From positions 1 to 64,000 of the forward strand of contig NZ_JAHLPR010000029.1 in NCBI RefSeq assembly GCF_018918005.1: a stretch of DNA of 64,000 nucleotides, read 5' to 3'. Below the pieces are notes generated by a model. The model saw only the letters and a list, made by a program, of their open reading frames with translations, did no database searches and had not been told where the DNA came from. This DNA comes from Paenibacillus sp. MSJ-34 (GTDB taxonomy: Bacteria > Bacillota > Bacilli > Paenibacillales > Paenibacillaceae). Positions within the stretch are counted from its first letter, which is position 1. Each line of letters begins with the position of its first letter. Both the position numbers and the translations under genes were made by a program. Below, piece by piece: positions 58,985-64,000 of this stretch.

Positions 58985-60150
58985 TGAAGCACCCGCTTCC
59001 CCGCGACGGACGAGACAAGCGTCATGATGGCATCGATGACTCTGTTCTGATCTTCCTCCTGCAAATCCGATCCGGAAGGAAGGCAGATGCCGCTGCCGAA
59101 CAACTCATCGGAGACGCTGCGATGTTGCTCATGCGGATAATAGGAGCATGATTGAAACAACGGCTGCAGATGCATCGGCTTCCACACCGGCCTTGCCTCG
59201 ATATTGCGCCCGGCCAGTTCCTCCAGCAAACGGGATCGGTTCCATCCCGTCCGCTCGGCATCGACGGTCAACGCCGTTAACCACCGAGTGGAGCGGCCGT
59301 AAGGAGCCTCCGGCATAAAGGCGATGCCATCCAACCGCGACAAGGCGCGGAAGTAACGGTCGTACACCCGTCTGCGGGACTCCACCCGCTCCTCGAGCAC
59401 CCGCAGCTGCCCTCTGCCGATAGCGGCCGCTACATTGCTCATCCGGTAATTAAAGCCGATCTGCGTATGTTCGTAATGAGGTACGGGCTCGCGCGATTGC
59501 GTCGACCAGAAGCGCGCTTTGTCAAGCGCCTCCAGGTCGTCGGATACGATGGCTCCTCCGCCTGATGTCGTAATCATTTTGTTGCCGTTAAAAGAATAAA
59601 CGCCGAACCGGCCGAACGTGCCGCTTGGGCGCTGCCGGTAGGTCGCTCCCAACGACTCCGCCGCATCCTCGATCACCGGTACGCCGTAAAGGCCGCAAAG
59701 CTCGAGAATCGGAGCCATATCGGCGCTCTGGCCGTACAAATGGACGACGACGACAGCCTTCGGCAGTCTTCCCTGCAGTTCGGCGTCAATGAATGCGCGC
59801 TGCAGCGCGGCCGGCGACATATTCCACGAATCCGGCTCCGAATCGATAAAAACGGGGACCGCCCCTTCGTACAAAATCGGATTCGCGCTCGCCACAAACG
59901 TTAGCGTAGAGCAAAAAACGGTATCTCCGCGCCCCACTCCCGCCAGCCTTAATGCGAGATGAATCGCCGCCGTGCCCGAGCTTAGCGCAACCGCGCCCGC
60001 CGTTCCCACCGCTTGGGCAAGCTCGCGCTCGAAGGCGTCGACATGGGGGCCGAGCGGCGCAATCCAGTTGGTTGCGAACGCCTCGGCTACATACTCTTGT
60101 TCCAGATGGCCGATATGCGGATTGGACAAATAAATTCGTTTGGCGTTCAT
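58981..60150 (-). CDS. DegT/DnrJ/EryC1 family aminotransferase
   Basis: 389 residues. GTAAIHLALRLAGVGRGDTV, EDAAESLGATYRQRPSGTFG, and the PLP-Lys in VYSFNGNKMITTSGGG (NGNK). Sugar aminotransferases of this type make 4-amino-4,6-dideoxy sugars or similar for surface glycans. AAGGTG precedes ATG. Next to the FemAB-like gene 6 bases upstream. Confidence 0.94.
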   Translation of the reverse strand: MNAKRIYLSNPHIGHLEQEYVAEAFATNWIAPLGPHVDAFERELAQAVGTAGAVALSSGTAAIHLALRLAGVGRGDTVFCSTLTFVASANPILYEGAVPVFIDSEPDSWNMSPAALQRAFIDAELQGRLPKAVVVVHLYGQSADMAPILELCGLYGVPVIEDAAESLGATYRQRPSGTFGRFGVYSFNGNKMITTSGGGAIVSDDLEALDKARFWSTQSREPVPHYEHTQIGFNYRMSNVAAAIGRGQLRVLEERVESRRRVYDRYFRALSRLDGIAFMPEAPYGRSTRWLTALTVDAERTGWNRSRLLEELAGRNIEARPVWKPMHLQPLFQSCSYYPHEQHRSVSDELFGSGICLPSGSDLQEEDQNRVIDAIMTLVSSVAGKRVLQ

Positions 60151-60156
60151 CGCCCG

Positions 60157-61251
60157 TCACCTTCCCGATAAGGTTGCAAACGGCTCCGCCGTCTCCCAGC
60201 GGCCGCGGTAAACCGGATAATAATCCGGATCCGTCAAGCAACCCTGCCTGCTTCTAATTTCGTAAAGCTCATCGTAAACCGCTTGATTATGCGTTTTTTT
60301 GCCGATGCAGAAAGCGGCCAAATTGCTTGGAGCGAACGATTTTTTGTAAATAAAGATACCGTCGTTTTCTTGATAACCGCCGCCGAGCACATACTTTTCA
60401 ATCCCTTTGCCATGCGCCCACATCACCGCGAAATGCTTCAAGAAATTTTCGGAACTGACATGGTAATAATCGAACAGCGTCCCGCCCAAAAACGCGTATA
60501 AATATTTGTCGTCGTAGAAGGCCAGTTCCGACGAAATGATGCGTCCTTCGTACCACGCATGGAAAAAAACGAAGTTTCCGCGGAATCGGGACACGATATG
60601 TTGGAAATAGGAGGAGCTGAAATAGTAGTAATCCGCCGCTTTCCGGCGGTTCATCGTATGATTGTACACTTGCAGAAATTGCTCCAGCTTTTCCCCGGTT
60701 TCATCGACTGTTGCGGTAACGCCGAGACGTTCCGCTTTCCTGACCTTTTTCCGGCTTGTTTTCAAATACGATTTCAAAAAATCTTCTTCCCGCCATTCCG
60801 GCTTAATGTCGATGTACACGTTCAGCTTTCTTTTCTCGACGTCCATATGCTTCGCAAGCTTGCCGGCGCAAGGCCGAAGCGGGTGAAAGCGGGCGAATTC
60901 CGTCACGATGTTGCTTGCACGGCAATAACGGTCGAACGCCGACCGAAATTCCGCAATCAGCCGTTCCTCGCGGTCGGGACTGCATTTCACGAGCGGCCCG
61001 CCGAACCCGTACGCGGTGCTAATATCGTAATATCGGTTCCGCAACGTTTCGGGAAGCCAGTCGCCTTCGATGGTTTTTTTCAAATACGGGTAAAAAACGA
61101 ATTGGCCGTCGTCTTCGTAAACAGCGGCCTGGGGCAATCCTTCATTCAGATATAAACGATAATATTCCAGCTTCCACATAACGGCGTCGTCGAATTGGCC
61201 GACGTACCTGTCCCACTCCTGATCGTCAATATGGCTTATTACTTTGAACAT
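60157..61251 (-). CDS. FemAB/BioF2-like GNAT transferase
   Basis: 364 residues. Two GNAT-like halves; DYYYFSSSYFQHIVSRFRGN and ISSELAFYDDKYLYAFLGGT and LGGGYQENDGIFIYKKSF match the FemAB-related domain seen in peptidoglycan interpeptide-bridge enzymes and in polysaccharide clusters. Substrate unknown; possibly adds an amino acid to a sugar. Confidence 0.78.
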   Translation of the reverse strand: MFKVISHIDDQEWDRYVGQFDDAVMWKLEYYRLYLNEGLPQAAVYEDDGQFVFYPYLKKTIEGDWLPETLRNRYYDISTAYGFGGPLVKCSPDREERLIAEFRSAFDRYCRASNIVTEFARFHPLRPCAGKLAKHMDVEKRKLNVYIDIKPEWREEDFLKSYLKTSRKKVRKAERLGVTATVDETGEKLEQFLQVYNHTMNRRKAADYYYFSSSYFQHIVSRFRGNFVFFHAWYEGRIISSELAFYDDKYLYAFLGGTLFDYYHVSSENFLKHFAVMWAHGKGIEKYVLGGGYQENDGIFIYKKSFAPSNLAAFCIGKKTHNQAVYDELYEIRSRQGCLTDPDYYPVYRGRWETAEPFATLSGR

Positions 61252-61293
61252 ATTCGGATACTCACCTCATACGGAATTGTCGGAATTCGCGAC

Positions 61294-62535
61294 TTATCGC
61301 AATAAACTAATAAAATTGCGCACATATCCGGCGATCGATCCGGCATGCTGCAATGACACATTGACCCACGGAAACGATAAGGCGATGTCGATTTCCGTCT
61401 CTTTGGCGGCATCCAATTCGACCGTTTGAACCGACGTATAGGCGGGTGCCGGATCCGCGCCTTGCCTGACGACGAGCGTCCCCCCGTGCTCCAGCTTGAC
61501 GATGCCGCGCAACCGTTGATACGGAAACGGCTTGAACCATCCGTAGTCCTTCCGTTCGCCGGCGTCCATCGTCCCGTAATCGTCGATCCATCTTTCGTCG
61601 ATCGGGGGAAAGTCCGGCTTCGGGAAAGCCGACATTTCGGTCCAGCAGGCGGCGGACAGTTGAGTGCCCCCCGGTTTGTCTCCGCCGCTGACCAACAGCA
61701 ATTGCTTCCCGCCGTGCGGTACGACGCATGATTTGTAGATGCGCCAGGCCAACCGCTGATCGATTCCTTTCGGAACGCATGGAAGTTCGTCGATATACCA
61801 ATTTTCGCCGTCAATGCTGCTGCCGTAATACAATTGGGTTGTATTCAGCGTGCTGTAGCCGCCCGTTCCCGCCGAAGCGACCGTATGATACAGCGCCCCG
61901 TCTCTCCAAACGTCGCAATGCCATATCGTCAAATTCGGCCGCGTGCTGGTGCGGCAGCGTCTCCCGTCGCCCCAATGGACTCCGTCGTTCGATTGGTATC
62001 TATAAAGTCCTCCGCCCTCGTCCTGCTTGCCCGCCCACATATGCCATTGTCCCGAGAAATAATGGACGGAAGGCGAGACGACCGTCTCATCGGACGTGCA
62101 AAATTCGCGCGGGGCCCAGTTCGATCCGTCCGTCGTCATGCGGCGCAAAAGCGTGTTTCCGTCCCTGTAATACAAATACAGCACGCCATCCTTAAAGAGC
62201 AGATTCGGATCGGACTGGAAATCGCCGATAACCGCCGTATCGATCGGATTCGTAAAATTCGGCGGCGCCGTCCACTCCAGCAAATCGTTCGAGACGAAGA
62301 TATGGGTATTCTCATAGGCGGCGATCCCGTTCTTATACCCCGATACGGCCATCCAATAAGCGTAGCCGTTCCATTTCTCGGGAAAATAAACGACGGACGG
62401 GTGTACGGTTTGACCCGACCCGTCCGCAGTAGGCAGCCAAGGAAATTGAAGTTCGGAAACGATCCTGAGGCGAGAAGAATGGCAACGATCGACAGCTTGC
62501 GTTGCTGCATGATTTGCGATAATTAACGATTGCAT
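61294..62535 (-). CDS. Beta-propeller glycosidase-like protein
   Basis: 413 residues, no signal peptide. Repeated blades with (V/H)PSVVYFPEKWNGYAYWMAVSG, FVSNDLLEWTAPPN, FQSDPNLLFKDGVLYLYYRDG and YRYQSNDGVHWGDG suit the five-bladed propeller of GH43/GH32-like enzymes. The catalytic residues could not be assigned by eye. Inside a biosynthetic cluster it is unusual; may trim glycan or be inactive. AGGAGG precedes ATG. Confidence 0.7.
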   Translation of the reverse strand: MQSLIIANHAATQAVDRCHSSRLRIVSELQFPWLPTADGSGQTVHPSVVYFPEKWNGYAYWMAVSGYKNGIAAYENTHIFVSNDLLEWTAPPNFTNPIDTAVIGDFQSDPNLLFKDGVLYLYYRDGNTLLRRMTTDGSNWAPREFCTSDETVVSPSVHYFSGQWHMWAGKQDEGGGLYRYQSNDGVHWGDGRRCRTSTRPNLTIWHCDVWRDGALYHTVASAGTGGYSTLNTTQLYYGSSIDGENWYIDELPCVPKGIDQRLAWRIYKSCVVPHGGKQLLLVSGGDKPGGTQLSAACWTEMSAFPKPDFPPIDERWIDDYGTMDAGERKDYGWFKPFPYQRLRGIVKLEHGGTLVVRQGADPAPAYTSVQTVELDAAKETEIDIALSFPWVNVSLQHAGSIAGYVRNFISLLR

Positions 62536-62554
62536 CTTTTCCTCCTGAAAGGTT

Positions 62555-63169
62555 TTAATAGGGAACGCCGGATACGTCGCGGCGCTCTTCGTCCAAATCG
62601 AGCATAACCGACGAAGGCACGGCGACGGTTCCGTCCCGGCCGATGACTTTCTTGACGGTCAGCAGAAGAATTTTCAAATCAAGGCGAAACGAATGGTTCT
62701 CAACGTATTGCACATCCAATTCGAGCCGTTCTTCCCATGACAAGGCGTTTCTGCCGCTCACTTGCGCCAGGCCGGTCATTCCCGGCCGTACCGTATGGCG
62801 CAGCCGCTCCCGCTCCGTATAGTAAGGAACGTACCTGGGCAAGAGCGGCCGCGGGCCGACAAGGCTCATATCGCCTTTCAATACGCTGAACAATTGCGGG
62901 AATTCGTCCAGACTCGATTTGCGCAAGAACAAGCCGAAACGCGTAAGCCGCTGCTGGTCGGGCAGCAAATTGCCGTACGCATCCGTGCCATTCGTCATGC
63001 TCCGGAACTTGAGAATGCGAAAGTTGACGCCGTTCCTTCCCGTACGCTCCTGCCGAAAAAGAACGGGGGATCCGAGTTCGCGTTTCACGAGCACGGCGAC
63101 GACGGCGAGAACCGGACTGAACAACACGAGCAGGAGCGCGGAAACCGCCGCATCGAATATCCGTTTCAT
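62555..63169 (-). CDS. Undecaprenyl-phosphate sugar phosphotransferase
   Basis: 204 residues from ATG 63169, overlapping the epimerase stop by 4 bases (ATGA). N-terminal membrane/reentrant segment RIFDAAVSALLLVLFSPVLAV, VLFRQERTGRNG, FRILKFRSM, LRKSSLDEFPQLFSVLKGDM, SLVGPRPLLPRYVPYYTE and RHTVRPGMTGLAQVSGR: the compact PglC-like sugar-phosphate transferase domain. Starts the lipid-linked glycan. Confidence 0.94.
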   Translation of the reverse strand: MKRIFDAAVSALLLVLFSPVLAVVAVLVKRELGSPVLFRQERTGRNGVNFRILKFRSMTNGTDAYGNLLPDQQRLTRFGLFLRKSSLDEFPQLFSVLKGDMSLVGPRPLLPRYVPYYTERERLRHTVRPGMTGLAQVSGRNALSWEERLELDVQYVENHSFRLDLKILLLTVKKVIGRDGTVAVPSSVMLDLDEERRDVSGVPY

Positions 63170-64000
63170 CCCGCCGCCTCCGCCTGGAAGGCAGCGCCGT
63201 CTTCCCGATGCCGGCGCGCGTACCATCCGATCGTTTGGCGCAGCCCTTCCTCGAAGCCGACTTTCGGCTCGTAGCCGAGAAGCCGCTTCGCCTCCGACAC
63301 GTCCGCCAAGCTATGCTTGACGTCGCCCTTTCTCGCTTCAAGGTACGCAGGTTCGATATCGGTCCCGATCATGTCGCAGCATGCCCGGTACAGCCGACGC
63401 AGCGAGATTTGCTCGCCGCATGCGATATTGAACACTTTGCCGTTTGCTTCCGTCCCGGCGGCGCAAGCAAGCAAATTCGCCGCCACCACATTGTCGATAT
63501 AGGTGAAATCGCGGGATTGCTCGCCGTCTCCGTAAATTTCCGGTTTCTCGCGGCGCAAGAGCTTCGTGACGAAGCGCGGAATGACGGCGGCATACTGCGA
63601 TTGGGGGTCCTGCTTCGGCCCGAATACGTTGAAATAGCGCAAGCAGACGGCAGGCAAGCCGTACACGCCGTAGAACACGGCGGCGTATTGTTCGGCCGCG
63701 AGCTTCGATACGGCGTACGGCGATAACGGCGCGGGCGGGAGCGTTTCCTTCTTCACCGCCTCCTTCGCGTCGCCGTAAGCCGACGACGAGCCCGCCAGGA
63801 CGATCTTCTTCACGCCCGCGTCGCGGGCGGCGATCAGCATGTTCAGCGTGCCGTTCACGTTGTTCAGATGCGTTGTCAGCGGATCCTCGACGGAACGGGG
63901 AACGGAGCCGAGCGCCGCCTGATGCAGGATGTAATCCGCGCCGCTTGCCGCCTCGCGGCATGTTTCCAAATCCCGGATATCCCCTTCGATCAGTTTGATT
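63166..64000 (-). CDS. NAD-dependent sugar epimerase/dehydratase (5' end beyond window)
   Basis: At least 278 residues; the reading frame is open to the window edge (..IKLIEGDIRDLETCREAA), so the Rossmann GxxGxxG start is missing. ADYILHQAALGSVPRSVEDP, SSSAYGDAKE, SPYAVSKLAAEQY (Tyr-x-x-x-Lys) and QSRDFTYIDNVVAANLL fit the UDP-GlcNAc/UDP-glucuronate 4-epimerase group of extended SDRs. Supplies a nucleotide sugar to the cluster. Confidence 0.92.
   Translation of the reverse strand, partial: IKLIEGDIRDLETCREAASGADYILHQAALGSVPRSVEDPLTTHLNNVNGTLNMLIAARDAGVKKIVLAGSSSAYGDAKEAVKKETLPPAPLSPYAVSKLAAEQYAAVFYGVYGLPAVCLRYFNVFGPKQDPQSQYAAVIPRFVTKLLRREKPEIYGDGEQSRDFTYIDNVVAANLLACAAGTEANGKVFNIACGEQISLRRLYRACCDMIGTDIEPAYLEARKGDVKHSLADVSEAKRLLGYEPKVGFEEGLRQTIGWYARRHREDGAAFQAEAAG

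Overview
The window is a chromosomal segment from an endospore-forming, S-layer-bearing Gram-positive bacterium, most likely Paenibacillaceae. Evidence: spore genes (Tlp and SspH small acid-soluble proteins, CmpA, a LolA-like sporulation lipoprotein, a collagen-like spore-surface protein with DUF4183 domains); SLH domains; and gene orders that match Bacillus subtilis (ydcC-alr-ndoAI-ndoA-tex-cmpA-sprT; tsaE-tsaB-rimI-tsaD beside an ABC-F gene, tat genes and groESL) with differences typical of paenibacilli. Gene content is mostly on the minus strand.

Layout. 0-0.5 kb: Leu, Lys and Glu tRNAs. 0.7-4.4 kb: tlp and a thiD-thiM-thiE-tenA operon behind two tandem TPP riboswitches, each with its own terminator. 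4.5-12 kb: Ser and Asn tRNAs, sprT, cmpA, tex, the EndoA/EndoAI toxin-antitoxin pair, alr and a LolA-like lipoprotein. 11.8-17.6 kb: accessory genes (arylamine N-acetyltransferase plus MarR regulator, a frameshifted hydrolase, MFS and DMT transporters, a membrane-anchored trypsin-like protease). 17.8-20 kb: spore-surface cluster and a broken copper-amine-oxidase-like fragment.

20-29.6 kb is the most interesting part: a cobalamin riboswitch followed by a giant secreted protein that combines transcobalamin-like alpha-toroid and DUF4430 domains with SLH cell-wall anchors, a second membrane-anchored DUF4430 protein, and a complete ECF transporter (EcfT, fused EcfAA', S component). I read this as a bacterial surface B12 capture-and-import system analogous in architecture to animal intrinsic factor/transcobalamin. 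An IS200-type element has inserted between the riboswitch and the first gene.

29.7-37.2 kb: GNAT and SDR enzymes, an L,D-transpeptidase, a type I toxin with a convergent antisense RNA, groEL-groES with CIRCE, tatC/tatA, mogA and 5-formyl-THF cyclo-ligase. 37.4-46.5 kb: ABC-F ATPase, a dense DnaA-box cluster, an ArsA/Get3-like ATPase and MarR regulator with shared operators, and the t6A operon thiL-tsaE-tsaB-rimI-tsaD. 46.6-50.4 kb: repeats, sspH, and a Ku / split LigD end-joining cluster. 50.6-54.9 kb: M23 peptidase plus bactofilin, an ABC exporter and small genes. 55-64 kb: a beta-helix protein and a minus-strand surface polysaccharide cluster that runs off the window end (epimerase, sugar transferase, beta-propeller glycosidase-like protein, FemAB-like transferase, DegT aminotransferase, GNAT, LytR-CpsA-Psr protein).

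Regulatory and repeat features worth attention are two copies of an 85-nt structured leader upstream of unrelated genes, two arrays of a TTGGA-N5-TCCAA palindrome in convergent intergenic regions, and a short leader ORF overlapping the terminator behind the B12 riboswitch. Family names were assigned by reading the sequences, not by database search.
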